64,000 nt of DNA from Clitopilus passeckerianus (Eukaryota > Basidiomycota > Agaricomycetes > Agaricales > Entolomataceae). Under the pieces are notes generated by a model. The model saw only the letters and a list, made by a program, of their open reading frames with translations. It was not told where the DNA came from and ran no database searches. Within the stretch, counting starts at the first letter, position 1, and every line of letters starts with the position of its first letter. The stretch is taken from NCBI GenBank assembly GCA_944990035.1, contig CALYLX010000139.1, positions 682,001 through 746,000 of the forward strand. Direction: 5' to 3'. Below are positions 1 to 11,250 of this stretch, in pieces. The position numbers were made by a program, and so were the translations under genes.

Positions 1-1272
1 ACTGGGGCGATGAATCCGTGGATGATGGCCACACCAGTTGCTGGCAGTTCCTCGAGTCTGCCAGCTGGGTCGGGTTCTACTGCGCAAATGCAAGCGGCGG
101 CGGGACATGCAGGACCGCACCCATTCTCTCCGCCACCTCATCAGGCGTACTTCCAGAATCCCCATCCTCAAGCTTTCTTGAGTCCTATCGCGTTCAGCTC
201 GTCGCAGCTGCCTATGGTGGACCCCTACGCATACATGGCGACTCCATTAACTGTATTTGGAAATTCGCCTTCACATCCTCCATCACCAGCCATACACGCA
301 CACCCTCTGTCGCCGATTCAAGAACATCCAAGCAGTCCTGGTCCTGCGTTTAGGATGCCAGGTGGTATACTTGGATCTCCTTTCCAACATCCCCCTCCTA
401 CGCCAGCCGGTCCTAGTCAACCAGGAAGTCCGATACCCCAGACTCCCAGTTCGGTGTACGGCACGCCGTTGCTCCACCCTGAACAGCAACTTCAGTCGTA
501 TTCTCCCTTCATGGGTCAACAGCAGCAACAACACCATCAAGGGACGTGGGGAAACAATAGTCCGTGGGGAAGTTGGTCGGGAATTCCGTTACCCGCTGAG
601 GGAGGTGTAGCAGCAGGAAGAGGTGTAGCCATGACTGGTGGTGATGCGACACCTCCGCCTCCGCCGAGTGGGAGGAAGGACATTGATCTGCCTGGACATC
701 AAGAACAGGGTTCAGCTCCTACCCCTGGGCCCGGAACTAGGAGATCGCGACCGCCCCCTCGAGCGTCAACGAGCAAGATTCCAAGCAGGAGCAGGGCCGA
801 GGATGATGTGGGTGCGTCGAGGAAAAGGAAAGTGGAAGGTAGCTCGAGCACGCGGAGATGGGACGCAGGAGGTGTGAGCAGTTCGGCTGGTGCATCCGCT
901 CCTGGACCATCTCCGTCTACGGTCCCCAAGGCGAAGAAGAGCAAGAGTACAACGAAGGATACCAAGACTCCAAAATCTCGCCGAAGGGACTCGGAAGATC
1001 CCAGTGCTGGGATGGTCATCGTCGGATCGACATCATCCAGCTCAAGGACGCCGGCAACTGCGAGTGCTGGTCCTCATATCCTCACCGCTCGTTCTACTCC
1101 CTCAACGGCTGCTGCTACTCAAGCTCAGGTCACCGCTGCAGGGAGTAGCGGCGTGAAGAGGTCCAAGTCGAAGTTGACTGGGAGCATTTCCGGTATTGCG
1201 GAAAGTTTTGGCAGGGTATTGAATTTGGAGAGGAAACGGAGTGGAAGTGGGAGCACGATGGACCGCGGGTAG
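1..1272 (+). CDS. Gene A copy 1 (partial, 3' end of last exon), low-complexity protein
   Basis: The frame is open from base 1 to the TAG at 1270-1272. It corresponds to the C-terminal part of exon 5 of the complete gene A at 43.2-46.8 kb. The N-terminal exons lie outside the window, so intactness is unknown. The product is Pro/Ser/Gly/Gln-rich and probably disordered. It has a Gln run near residue 170 and a basic C-terminus with KRSKSK and a terminal STMDRG shared with the complete copy. Bases 1-744 match 45550-46293 with no difference that I can see, then similarity falls to roughly 85 percent. The C-terminal half resembles copy 2 (5.3-6.5 kb) more than the complete gene. Function is unknown. 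Confidence 0.7.
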   Translation, partial: TGAMNPWMMATPVAGSSSSLPAGSGSTAQMQAAAGHAGPHPFSPPPHQAYFQNPHPQAFLSPIAFSSSQLPMVDPYAYMATPLTVFGNSPSHPPSPAIHAHPLSPIQEHPSSPGPAFRMPGGILGSPFQHPPPTPAGPSQPGSPIPQTPSSVYGTPLLHPEQQLQSYSPFMGQQQQQHHQGTWGNNSPWGSWSGIPLPAEGGVAAGRGVAMTGGDATPPPPPSGRKDIDLPGHQEQGSAPTPGPGTRRSRPPPRASTSKIPSRSRAEDDVGASRKRKVEGSSSTRRWDAGGVSSSAGASAPGPSPSTVPKAKKSKSTTKDTKTPKSRRRDSEDPSAGMVIVGSTSSSSRTPATASAGPHILTARSTPSTAAATQAQVTAAGSSGVKRSKSKLTGSISGIAESFGRVLNLERKRSGSGSTMDRG

Positions 1273-1660
1273 TTTGAGGGGAGCATAGGCTTGTATTGAA
1301 ATTCTTATTTCACTCATCAATTTCGTATCGTACTTTGTTTTGGCACATAATCATCAGGGGACATTAGAGTTATATGGGTGACCTTAAAACGTACTCATAC
1401 ACGGAGTGAAACTTCCCGCCTGCAGGTAACTTCCGCATCGCTCAGTGACGCAGTGGCCTCCAAACTTGTCTTTTGGACGCAGCGCGTAATTGAACTTCTT
1501 CGTCGGCCAGATTTGCTCAGGTTCTGGTCTAATTCGGCTCGCTTATACACGGAGATCTACCTCGAATGGTCATATATCTGGCATCATGAATGAAATATGG
1601 ACGCCTGGCATCCCAGCATTTTTTCGAAATGAAAGAATCCCCGAGGAGGAGTGTTCACAG
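1273..1660. repeat. Duplicated 3' flank of gene A
   Basis: The sequence after the stop of gene A copy 1 is similar to 46813-47200 after the complete gene. Shared words include the 'atcatcagg..acattagagtt' region and 'cggagtgaaacttcccgcctg'. It also shares the block ending in 'cagcatttttcgaaatgaaaga'. The duplication that made copy 1 therefore included downstream DNA. No convincing gene is present here. Confidence 0.65.
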
Positions 1661-1944
1661 CGGTCAGATAATCTATTATCTATCCTCAAGCGAAAGAATT
1701 CCTTCGGACTTGGGAGGTGGTGGTGAAAGTCAATGGATCGTAAACTCCAGACTCGTAACCTTCAAAAGCCAACAGCGGTAAAATTAGCTGCACTCCCCAT
1801 CATCGTTTCTGCTCTAAAGAAATTACGGATTCTTTCTACTTCCCAGTCAACCTCTCTCCAAACGGCGGGATAGACGCTGTCGTTAGGATCTTCTCATCAG
1901 CCTTCCGAAAACGTGGATTCTGCCTTGCTTTGGCGCGCAGCTGT
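1661..1944. other. Non-coding stretch with one dispersed 18-bp motif
   Basis: I see no gene. A motif TAAACTCCAGACTCGTAA lies at about 1740-1757. It recurs near 6593 and 11113, and inverted near 10630. Confidence 0.5.
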
Positions 1945-2190
1945 CGACATGGGACCCCAAGTTAATGGCATCACCCAATGAACATAAAACAGAACCTGAA
2001 ATTCCTGTGAAAATTGGCAATAGCATCGAAGGAACAGATAAATGCATTTACTCCCGCAAGTGATCACAATTCACCAGTCTCGACACCCGCTCCTGAATGC
2101 GTTCTCTCCGGTTGCGGCCTTTCAAGTTTTCTCCTTTTTTGTGACGTGAATTTTGTTCCTGCCTTAATGCTGGCCCCCCATCGGCACGCT
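1945..2190. repeat. Degenerate duplication of 41470-41690
   Basis: Interrupted similarity to 41470-41690: 'catcgaaggaaca', 'actcccgcaagt.atcac', and 'ttctcctt....tgtgacgtga' occur in the same order in both places. No gene is recognised. Confidence 0.5.
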
Positions 2191-2319
2191 ATCCGCCCGC
2201 GTTACCCATCAAGTTAGCACCAGCACTATAGTACTAGTAGGCGCCTCGCTAGCTTCCGTGACTGTTACTCAGCCTCAGGCAACTTGTACGCTTATCCCAT
2301 TGGGTAATACTTCTCTAAA

Positions 2320-2326
2320 TATAAAA
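2320..2326 (+). promoter_or_regulatory. Candidate TATA box
   Basis: TATAAAA lies 66 bases upstream of an ATG at 2392, in front of the region that leads to family C gene 1. The reading frame from that ATG soon closes, so any gene must be spliced. The exons between 2392 and 3099 could not be resolved. Confidence 0.35.
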
Positions 2327-3099
2327 CCTTGCTGAAGGCTTCCCACTGTCAAGGTCGAGGACTTCTATCTAAGTAAACTCTGCTGTGTTCAATGGCAAGC
2401 GGACTCCTCACGACTTTCGCCACTCTGTCATGTAATCAAACTGCTTTCGCCCTTTATACCTTTCTGAATGTTTTTGGCTGACAGGTCAGTGTCATGCCGG
2501 TAGTCTTTTGAGGACTATATCACCTCAAGCAGCTCGGCCTTTTGCTACGAATACATGGCTCTAGACGGGCTATCACATTTGTGCCACCACCGGTGCGACG
2601 GTGCGTAGACCACGCGGACGTATTGTACGGCTGTTTATTCACATATTGAATTACAACCTGCTTCTGTAATCACTTTTGTTATTCCTTCAGGTTTAGGCAT
2701 GTGCGGCTCGAACGCCACAATGTCAGACCTCCCTATACCATCATGCATATTGACAGATTAGCGCACATTGGAATACCAAAACCGTGCACTTCCATTCATT
2801 CCTGTGGCCGCAAGAAGCGCCGACACTCTATTTCCGCATGCACTTGATCACCTGCCTCGCTTCTGGTTAATAATAAGGCTTCTGAGTCTGGCCAAGGTCC
2901 AACAAGAAGTGAGCAAGTACCGAACATCCGGCAGGTTTTGAAATGACATGATGAATCCACATGTTTCTGGGCAGGCCTCTGATTGAATGCGTGGCATCCC
3001 TACTTTTCCTCCCGTCGATACACCCGTCGAAAGTGACGCTGGGGATGGACGCCTATATCAAGGGACACTCCACTATTGCTTTTTCGTAAATACCCAACA

Positions 3100-3812
3100 A
3101 TGCTTTCCCTGCTTTCCCTATTTCAGACGCCAGATAATGCTAAATTGGTTACCGAGGTCGTAGGCTGGAGTGAAACGGAAGACGGAAACGCACATTTGGA
3201 GATCTCTGGCGGCAAGTTGAGTAAGTGTTTACTCGTGCCGGACATGATTCATGTCTAGCGACGTATTCTTTTGACTTTCTAATTTAAACTTGTCCTGACA
3301 GCCGCGAAAACCCAGGCGGAAATTAAGCAGCGTGCGGATAAGGGACTCACTGCCGATGTTTCGAGTACATTGATCTGTGCGTAAAACCTCTTTCACGATG
3401 CGGCCACTGCGGGCTAAACTTATGTAGACTCGCACACCACAAATGCAACTTCGAGCCATGTCGGCAAGTCTGCCAATGTGCGTTTAACGAATAACTACAT
3501 GAGTTCGTGATAACCTTCTTCAGAAATACATTTCCCGCCTGATTGTCCTCCATAGTTGCACCAGAAGGGGATGCTTGCATTACCGTCGAAGGGGGTGGCA
3601 CCTCAAAGTGGATTGTGGGCCAGTCGAAGGCGACAATCATGTCCGCAAAGCTCAACGTGCTCTACGGTATCTGGGAGACATATATAAAGAGCGGATGTAA
3701 TGAGTTAGTTGTGGACATAACGGTGGATATGCTCAAGGAGGAGTTCAAAGACCTTGGAGAGTTGAGGATGTTTATTTGTTCACACCTTGCCTCCGAAAAA
3801 GGCGAAGACTAG
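3100..3812 (+). CDS. Family C gene 1, uncharacterised small protein
   Basis: I do not recognise this family. Proposed exons are 3100-3220, 3302-3376, 3428-3502 and 3556-3812, giving 175 aa. The two middle exons are exactly 75 nt, as in the three paralogues at 8.4, 12.7 and 18.1 kb. The last exon carries the best conserved core, GTSKWI.GQ.KATIM followed by IW..Y, and a Leu-rich helix ending in LASE. Exon 3 carries a Y-S-H ... HVGKSANV segment. No signal peptide or membrane segment is evident. The start is uncertain: upstream exons may exist, because a TATA-like site lies 0.8 kb away. It is the only copy on the plus strand. Splice phases are mutually consistent (1,1,1). Confidence 0.6.
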
Positions 3813-5254
3813 AAAGTTGTGTATTAGGTCTAATGATTTATTCTACAATTTTATATCAGTTTTAAATCATGTATCAACTACTCTGCAATGCCTAATATTC
3901 GCTCTATTGTTTCTATCACCTTCAACCAGAGCGCCAAACTTCTCGATCCAATATCCAGCGCTAAATGTGCGCTTGATGGCTGTCCTGACCTCGCGGAGGT
4001 ACATAGGGCTCCAATTTCAAAGCCCCTTCCACGAACTGTTTGATAGCTGTTTCAATTCACTCATTCTCTGACGAGTGCCCTATCGTGTTTTTATTACGCC
4101 TACTCTACGTCCAAATTTGATCGAGCAATAATCAAGAAGTGGTGGGATAAGCGCTCGTAACAAGGAGGTAGGCGCTCGAGATCGCTCCTCTTTATCCAAC
4201 AGTGACTATGTTCATGCATCATGCATCGTGGCCCATAACTCGTCAACTCACATTTGCCACTGGCTTCGCTTTCGAACATGAACGACTCCTTCGTCCTGAT
4301 AAACTTTACCTCAAACGTGCTGCAGGTATGAAAATATGACCTCTATCACTCCAGAGCTTCAGCTTCGGAGAGCAGCTAATCCTGGGTATGTGGCCATCGC
4401 CCATTTCCGCTACCTTTTAAGGTAGTAGGGTTTTGGAGGGACGCGTCCAAACCGTTTTCCGCTGGAGATAGCCAATTCATCAGCAAGCTGTCCACTGAGT
4501 TCGGAATCTTTCGGCATTTCGCGGCCCATCGCAGATTCAGCAAGCTTGAGAGCCTCAACTCTGCCGCAACTGGTCAAGATAAATGTCCAACTACATACCC
4601 TGACTACACTAGGAGCAAGAACTGAAGGTTTTCCTCCAATAAATGCTTTTTACCTTCAAGTAGATGCCAGATACCGTAAGCCACCGTGCAAGCTTGAGCA
4701 AAGCACCGCGTTGCGAAAGGTTGCATGCACAACCGACCCGGCAATTAGCCAAAAAGATCGTCTAAATCATGAAGGAGACGAAAATCGAGATCCAAGCACC
4801 GTGTTATGAAGCAGGTGAATCTAGGGATTGAGCGGAATTATAAGAGCTTTCCCCGATGAAAATTGCCGCCAACATACGGAGCGCAGATCACAAGCTCGGG
4901 TGCGGGTTCAATATTCAGTCATCGCTTTCTCCAGTTGAACTCCCGAGGTAACGACATCGAAGGTCCTCTCGAAACCTTCTTTCTCATTTTTTGGGATTGC
5001 ACCTGCACGCCGTTTGAAACTGAGCTGATCCTTCTCAAGGACACCGATGTCATTGGCGGCTTCAAATTCATTCACGGATCGTTGCAATCTTCCTGGCACT
5101 AGTAACCTGATTTATATAAGTATGTACTTTGAACTATACAACACGAGAATGGTAGAGAAGTGAGAGCGAGCAATTAATGTATACTACCGGCAGCGTTAAA
5201 TCGGGCTGCCATCGAAAGTCGATCGCGCGGTTTGCACGAAGCTTGGCACGAAGC
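3813..5254. other. Intergenic stretch without a supported gene
   Basis: Only short open frames occur (for example 4546-4809 plus and 4908-5099 minus). None has a paralogue in the window or a recognisable motif. A TATA-like 'tatataag' near 5111 has no clear gene behind it. Confidence 0.4.
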
Positions 5255-6530
5255 CTACGGACTCCTCGTCGCCATTGTTGAGGCTTTCCCCAGTACCGGC
5301 TGCAGGACGTGTGAACAACCTTCCCCCTGATGCGGGGGTGATGAATCCTTCGTCGGCGCTGTCAGCTGGGTCAGGTCGTAATGCCCAAATGCAAGCAGGA
5401 GCACCACATCACCCGTTCTCTCCATCACCTCATCAGGCGCATTTCCGGAATCCCCGCCTTCACCCGCAAACCTTCCTGAGTCCTAAGGCGTTCACCTCAT
5501 CACAGCTACCCATGGTGGACCCCTATACGTATATGGCCACACCATCAACTGTATTCGGAAATTCGCCTGCACATACCCCATGACCAGCCATGTATGCGCA
5601 ATCTCTTTCGTCGATTCAGGAACATCCACGCATTCCCGGTCCTACGTTTAGGATGCCGGGTGGTATACCTGGGTCACGTTCCAACACCCTCCTCCTACGC
5701 CAGTTGATCCCAGCCTACCGAGGAATCCGATACCCCAGACTCCCAGTTCGGTGTATGGCACGCCGTTGCATCATCCTGAACAGCAGCTTCGGTCATATTC
5801 TCCATTCATGGGTTAGCAACAGCAACAGCATTTCCAGGGGATGTGGGGAAGCAGCAGTCCGAGGGGAAGTTGGTCGGGGATTCCGTCACCTGCTGAGGGA
5901 GGCGTAGCAGCAGGAAGAGGTGTGGCTGCTAGTGGCGGTGATGCGACACCCCCACCTCCGTCGAGTGGGAGGAAGGACGTTGAACTGCCTGGACGTCAGG
6001 AACAGGGTTCAGCTCCCACCCCTGGGGCCGGAACTAGGAGATCGCGACCGTCTCCTCGAGCGTCAACGAGCAAGGCTGAGGATGATGTAAGAGCGTCGAG
6101 GAAAAAGAAAGTGGAAGGTAGATTGAGTACGTGGACATGGGACACAGGAAGTGTGAGCAGTTCGGCTGGTGCATCTGCTCCTGGACCATCTCCGTCTACA
6201 GTTCCCAAGGCGAAGAAGAGCAATAATACCTCGAAGGATACCAAGGTCCCCAAAACACGCAGAAGGGATTTAGAGGATCCTAGAGAGTGCTGGGATGGTC
6301 GTTATTGGGTCGAAGTCGTCTAGCACCCGGACACTGGCAATTCCAAGTGCTGATTCTACCCCTTCAATGTCTCAGGCTCGGGCTGCCGCTGCAGGTGGTA
6401 TCAGCGTGAAGAGGTCAAAGTTGAAGCTGGCCGAAAGTAGTTCGGGAATTATGGAAAGCTTTGGGAGGATTGAATTTAGTGCGGATACGGAGTGGGAGTA
6501 GTGGCAAACTATTGAGTAGAATGGGTCGTA
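5255..6530 (+). pseudogene. Gene A copy 2, broken
   Basis: This matches exon 5 of the complete gene from about 45480 to the C-terminus. The order includes 'gttgaggctttc', the Met-rich GVMNPS segment, the PHQAHFRNP segment and the basic C-terminal region. An in-frame TGA at 5581-5583 and several frame changes (the matching frame moves between 5275-5583, 5590-5907, 5841-6323 and 6295-6501) show it is not functional. The 5' exons and the membrane region are absent. Its C-terminal half shares RASTSK, AEDDV and the SSSAGASAPGPSPSTVPKAK stretch with copy 1 at the window start. Confidence 0.85.
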
Positions 6531-6779
6531 ATCACAAGGAGGATGTGATTCATTACATTACATCCTGGATTCTAGATAACACGGATAAAGTAAACTCCAG
6601 ACTCGTAAACGGCGTTGTGCCATCCCGGCAATCTTTGTGCTTACCTAATCAACAGTGTTCTCATGACCCGAAGCTTCAAAGCTTCAAGCTTCCTCCTTGA
6701 TTCCCTGACGCCCTAATCATGCATTTTTCCCAATCGCCACCACCTTCCTGTCAACATCCTTCTGTTTTCCCTTTGGGCC

Positions 6780-7150
6780 TTTTGGAGTCTACTGGCTTTC
6801 GAAACGCCAGGATGATAGCTGTCCAACTGCAGGTGGGGTCAGGGTAGGGCGAAGAGCTACGATGAAGGTTCATATTTTCCGTTCATCCCTCATCGTCTCT
6901 TCTTGTCGCTGATGCCACCGCATGTATAGGATACAATTTAACTCCAGTAGCGACCTGATTCCACCTGTCGTGCCTGTTCGTCAAAGTCGTACGAAACGAC
7001 TCCCCGTCCCCATCCCCATCATCGTATATTCAGTGTCGAACATTACCCTCCATCTCTGGCGTTATACCCCACCCCACCACCTATACCTCCATTTATTCAT
7101 CCTTTGGGATTGGCTGCGACAGGAGCAGGGTGGAGAGATACTCCTCGTCA
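6780..7150 (+). pseudogene. Gene A relic: exon 4 end to exon 5 start
   Basis: 'gggtagggcgaagagctacgatgaaggtt' and 'gtacgaaacgactccccgtc' correspond to the exon 4/intron/exon 5 join of the complete gene near 44905-45070. The frame is broken. This piece lies upstream of a piece from exon 3 (7200-7650), so gene order is scrambled. Confidence 0.7.
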
Positions 7151-7199
7151 GGCGCATATCCAGTAACCACTTAACCCCTACCATAAACATATCCTGGCA

Positions 7200-7650
7200 G
7201 AACGAAGGGAGGGGAGGTTTCACGTCACCCTGCATGCAGCGATGTCAACTCAATGACGAGCTTATGTGGAAGCCTGCCCTGCCCGCACGAAAGGTCCACG
7301 AGCTCATCAACCCCAACCGTCCAGCTTTCCCGCATCTCTACCAGCTCCCAACCCGACATATATTCTTATGCAAGCTCCGCTGGAGCAGCTGCAGTATTCT
7401 GGGCATGTTGTGGGACTTTTGACGGCTCTGTCAAGTTGACTTGTCATGAACGAACGCTTCAACCCTCTCGACTCAAAACTCGTTCGCATCATCATTCGCA
7501 TCCCTTGCTGAGGCGAATCAGGCTGCTCCTATGTCTCCCGACACCCAACTATCCAGAAGTTTCGGTGGCTCTAACTCTGCTCCGAGTGCCGTAGCAGTTG
7601 CAAGTGTATCCTCCCATCGAACGAGAACAACGCCAACGCTGAAGAGAGGC
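7200..7650 (+). pseudogene. Gene A relic: exon 3 piece
   Basis: Matches exon 3 of the complete gene. Examples are 'acgacgagct' near its start, 'agctccgctgg.gcagctgc', 'ctcgttcgcatcat.attcgcatc', and the 'ccaga agtttcggtggctc' region with the following 'gtgtatcctcccatc..cgaacgag'. Frames are broken. It lies downstream of the exon 4/5 piece, the reverse of the gene's order. Confidence 0.7.
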
Positions 7651-8350
7651 TGGTTGGGCAGCGAATGTTCATGTGGGATGTCGGCCCAATACGACCGAAG
7701 AGCGTCAGCAACATGGTAGCGAAGACATCTCAGGATATCAGGCCTGGGGAGCCGCTCTCCTGGTCTCCTAGCCTCAAATCCGTACTCGCTACTTCATTTT
7801 CATGTATGCGCTTCTAGTCCTAGCTCTATATATCAGCTACAAGCACCTTTTGCTCCTACTTCCGCTGTAATATAAGTTAATGTTCTGTCCTAGTGGCCCT
7901 ATATCCGCGAGATTGAGCAATATCGCAACGGTATGCCAACAATCTTTCCGAACCCGGAGGAAGCCAAGCAACCAAATTCAAATACAGCACAATCCCATCC
8001 CCGGGTGGACCTTACTTCGATTAGGGATGTCACCTCATTCCAACCTTGTCGGCGGCCACTCAGCACCATCGCTTTCTCTCACAAGTAGCCTTCCGAAGAA
8101 TGAAAGCGGCTAAGTACGGGCGATGTAGAACGGCCCCCGGCGTCCGCATTCCGAATGATTGCAGGACTGGTGAAATGAGTGGGTATGTTGGTCATCCTTA
8201 ACCAACCCCTAGGGTAGGGAATGAATAGCTGCCGAGGCTGTTCGCATAGTCGGAAGAGGTGATGTTGGATGTGATACTTAATTCGCGGAGGTTGGCCGAT
8301 ACAGAATGGAAGAGCATCCCGAAGTCGTTCAAATACAAAAAAAAATGAAC
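7651..8350. other. Stretch without a supported gene
   Basis: Short open frames only. I see no paralogue or motif. The right end abuts the 3' end of family C gene 2. Confidence 0.4.
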
Positions 8351-9127
8351 CTAATGCGAAGCCTCCCCGTGTTCCGGATTTTCGGAGGCAAGGTATAAAC
8401 AGATGTACGCCCTCAACTCATCGAGGTTGTTCTCCTCCAGAAGCATCTCCCCAGTCACGTCTTTGATGGACATATTACGCTTACTCTGTCGATATTCCTC
8501 CCAGATCGCGCAGAGCGCCTTTTCCTTTGCTACCATAATCATCGCCTTCGTTTGACCTTGAATCCACTTACTGGTGCCACCTTTCATCCTAACTACAGCT
8601 TGTCCGTTTGGCGCAACTGTAAGGAGGGAAAGCCTGATGAGTCAGATAATATAGTGCTTAGAGGTGATATCACGAACTCATTTCGGCGTCGGTGTAACGC
8701 ACATTGGATGAAGTGCCAGAGTGGGTTAACTCTAAACTCTTTGTGTGGCCATCTAAAACCAGTCTGTTAACGGTCGCTATCATGACGAAAAGGGCTTTAC
8801 TTACATACAAACGCCTTCGATATATCCGCGGTCACTTTCTTATCCGCATGCTGATTCCACCCCGCCGAATCTTTCCCGACTAAAAAAAGTGAGCATGCCG
8901 AATAAACACTTTGCTTAATATCTCCTACTTATGGTGCCGGAGAAGGAAAACTGTGCATCCCCATCGTCAAGCATCTTCAACGGGTCTGGTGTTGCTGACA
9001 TAGCATTGGCACTCCCACTAGGACGTCCAGAAACCTCATGCAGCCCTTTCATTGCACTCAAAGCCGCTTTGACAACTGGGTCAGCAGCATCTTGCGCCTG
9101 GGATCGATTCGGCCAGCTTGGAGCCAT
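8351..9127 (-). CDS. Family C gene 2, uncharacterised small protein
   Basis: Proposed exons (transcript order) are 9127-8929, 8879-8805, 8752-8678 and 8616-8351, giving 204 aa. The second and third exons are both 75 nt, as in the other three copies. All junction phases are 1. The start is the Met of MAPSWPN, but the frame stays open upstream to 9286, so a longer N-terminus is possible. Features: an Ala-rich N-terminal helix (DPVVKAALSAMKGLHEVSG), DDGDAQFSFSG before the first intron, the GTSKWIQGQTKAMIM core, and an acidic Leu-rich end. The third intron begins with the unusual donor GTTCGT, also seen at the same place in the paralogues. No known domain is recognised. The closest copy in the window is the one at 18.1 kb. 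Confidence 0.65.
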
Positions 9128-9965
9128 CGCGAGGTGTTGGCCGAAATGCAATACCCCAGTGAGTCTTGATATAGGCGTCCATCCCCAGGCTCTCTTTGGT
9201 AGGTGTTTTGATGGATGAAACAGAGGTGAAGACACGGGTTCCATCTCATGATGAAAGACCTGCCAAGAGATATGTGGATACGCCATGTCAAGCTATAACC
9301 TGCCTGATCTATGGTTCTTCCTCGATTTTCAACGTGCTCTTTCCAGATGGGAAGCGGGATCGGTGGTCGTTTGGGTGTTTTAGGTGGGTGAAATCGCCAA
9401 CAGGGGGAAAGACGATCTCCAGAAATAGAATATCAGCGGGTTGTTTGACATGGAGTATTCCCACCTCAGCCATATTATTGAATAGGGGACGTACGGCATG
9501 GCAGTGAAATGTGCGCCAATCTGTCAAAAGTGATGTCGAGAAGTTTTCCCACAAGGTCTTTGGAACACACGCAAATGCTTACGAATGATGCAATCTAAAG
9601 ACGAACTTGAATACCCGTATGGCACGTCTGTTAGCGCTGCCGACTTGAAGTATGAACTTTGCTCACTAATGGCTAAGTTCCCCATATTCTAAAGAACGAT
9701 GCACCCAATGATGACTCCGAATGTGAATGACTGTGAAAGGCTCATGGTTGGCACGACCTTCTGATAAATGTAGGCGCTTATAAGTGCCACAACATATCCA
9801 CGCCACCGAATGTTCTGAAATCGGAGATCTGCACTGGTGAATGTGGTGCACTCGGGTGGCTCATCCAGCATGTTATCGATGAATGTCTGTATGAGGTATA
9901 TCCGGGCCAATCTATTTTTTTTCACTTACCAACTGGGAAGCGACAGACAGCAAGACAGGATAGTA
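9128..9965 (-). other. Conserved upstream block of family C gene 2, possible further exons
   Basis: This block is similar to 18846-19850, upstream of family C gene 4, showing that a unit of about 1.6 kb was duplicated. Open pieces on the minus strand include one with a hydrophobic run (VVALISAYIY...FGVIIGCIVL, 9689-9851). Another contains TDVPYGYS, which is also readable at 19.4 kb. I could not join them to the 204-aa gene with consistent phases. They may be N-terminal exons of a longer membrane protein, or a separate decayed gene. Confidence 0.45.
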
Positions 9966-10362
9966 GCTTCAGACCGACGGCGATAGAAACGTACGACTCC
10001 TGCATTCATCTCCAGATAATCTGCATCTTCCTGTCATGGCGCCAGCGACGTCAGTGAAGAATCGAAGTATCTTCTCAATCGCCTATGGAGGCATAACGAT
10101 CTGAAGGTGGTTCTTGGCATTGACACACATACCACCTGCCGCCTCATTTAAGAACGGGAGCCGTATCGATCTCTGTCTCAGCCGGTTATAGCGCCTCCTG
10201 GAAAATGTCACGGTGTATGGTGTGATTCCATGAAGGTCTTCGATCGCGAAGCTGCTATGGAAATTGTTTCCCCTGGAACTGGGAACGTGCCAATATGAAC
10301 GGCAGTTCGAATTCTGTTTGGGCCACAATGAGGGGGTACGGACTTCTTCACATTGGCAAAAG

Positions 10363-11250
10363 CAGAGTTGGGGAAAAAGCCTTACCGAGTGCGGTAAGTT
10401 ACCTATGGTGGGTAGGCCACAGCTTTGGTAGGTAACTTACAGCCAATATTCTCATAATCCATAGGCCAAAATCTGATCCAGCCAATGCATAATGATAATT
10501 ACGCATTATTATATCTGATTTTGGCTGCCAGGGGAAGTCACGCCCAAATCTCACCGAAAGCGACTTTCGACTTGACTTTTGGCCTAAAACATTACGTAAC
10601 GTGGTCACGTGTAGGTAAGTAACTGGTTACGAGTCTGGAGTTTACGGAAGCGAGTCCTTTTTCCTATGAGGGTCCTAAGCGACCGTCCGCATCAGTGATG
10701 GGTTACGTCTCCGCTTTGCAATTGGTTCGCTTGATGCTCGTTTGCCTCTTTGGGCTTGCACTCCACAGAAATTGCGTCATAGACCCATGTATGGTATACA
10801 AACACATGGTCCCCACCTCGACTATCACTGCCGAATACATGGCCATCACGCACTACGGACATAGCCGCACTTGCCGTACCACGCCTTTGGTCCTCAAGAA
10901 ACCTCTGAACTTGACGCTGCCTCTCTTCTCATACACCAGAGAGGAATCCCGAATGTACACCTACAAGTTAGGCTTTACAATCGTTATCGGACAACCAATC
11001 GGCTTCGGAGCGTTATGCACAACATGTTGCGCCTTAAAGGGTGTGGTTCAAAGTGTGGTTCATTGCATCTCGGAGTATAGATAACTCGGATAGAAGAGGT
11101 CACCATAATAAAATAAACTCCAGACTCGTAAACCGCCATGCGAAGCATTGGCCATCCCCACAAGTAACTTGGCCTTTGGACCCAACGCAGGTAACTACCC
11201 AGGTAACTTACCGGTAAGAAAGGTCGGGGAGGTTTTCTTCCCCAACTCTG
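10363..11250. mobile_element. Non-autonomous DNA element candidate (888 bp) with inverted termini
   Basis: The ends are CAGAGTTGGGGAA at 10363-10375 and its exact reverse complement at 11238-11250. Just inside, GGTAAGTTACCT at about 10394 is mirrored by AGGTAACTTACC near 11200. A second inverted pair, TTACGAGTCTGGAGTTTA near 10630 and its complement near 11113, lies deeper. No transposase frame is seen and no clear target duplication was found. Family is unknown. Confidence 0.55.

Noticed and set aside
283..540. Minus-strand and alternative-frame ORFs over gene A copies (also 45832-46089, 45203-45583, 45511-45720)
   Set aside because: They are shadows of the low-complexity coding frame and recur identically only because the DNA is duplicated.
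4208..4427. A spliced small gene starting MFMHHASWPITR
   Set aside because: It would need a 29-nt intron, shorter than any other intron in the window, and has no paralogue.
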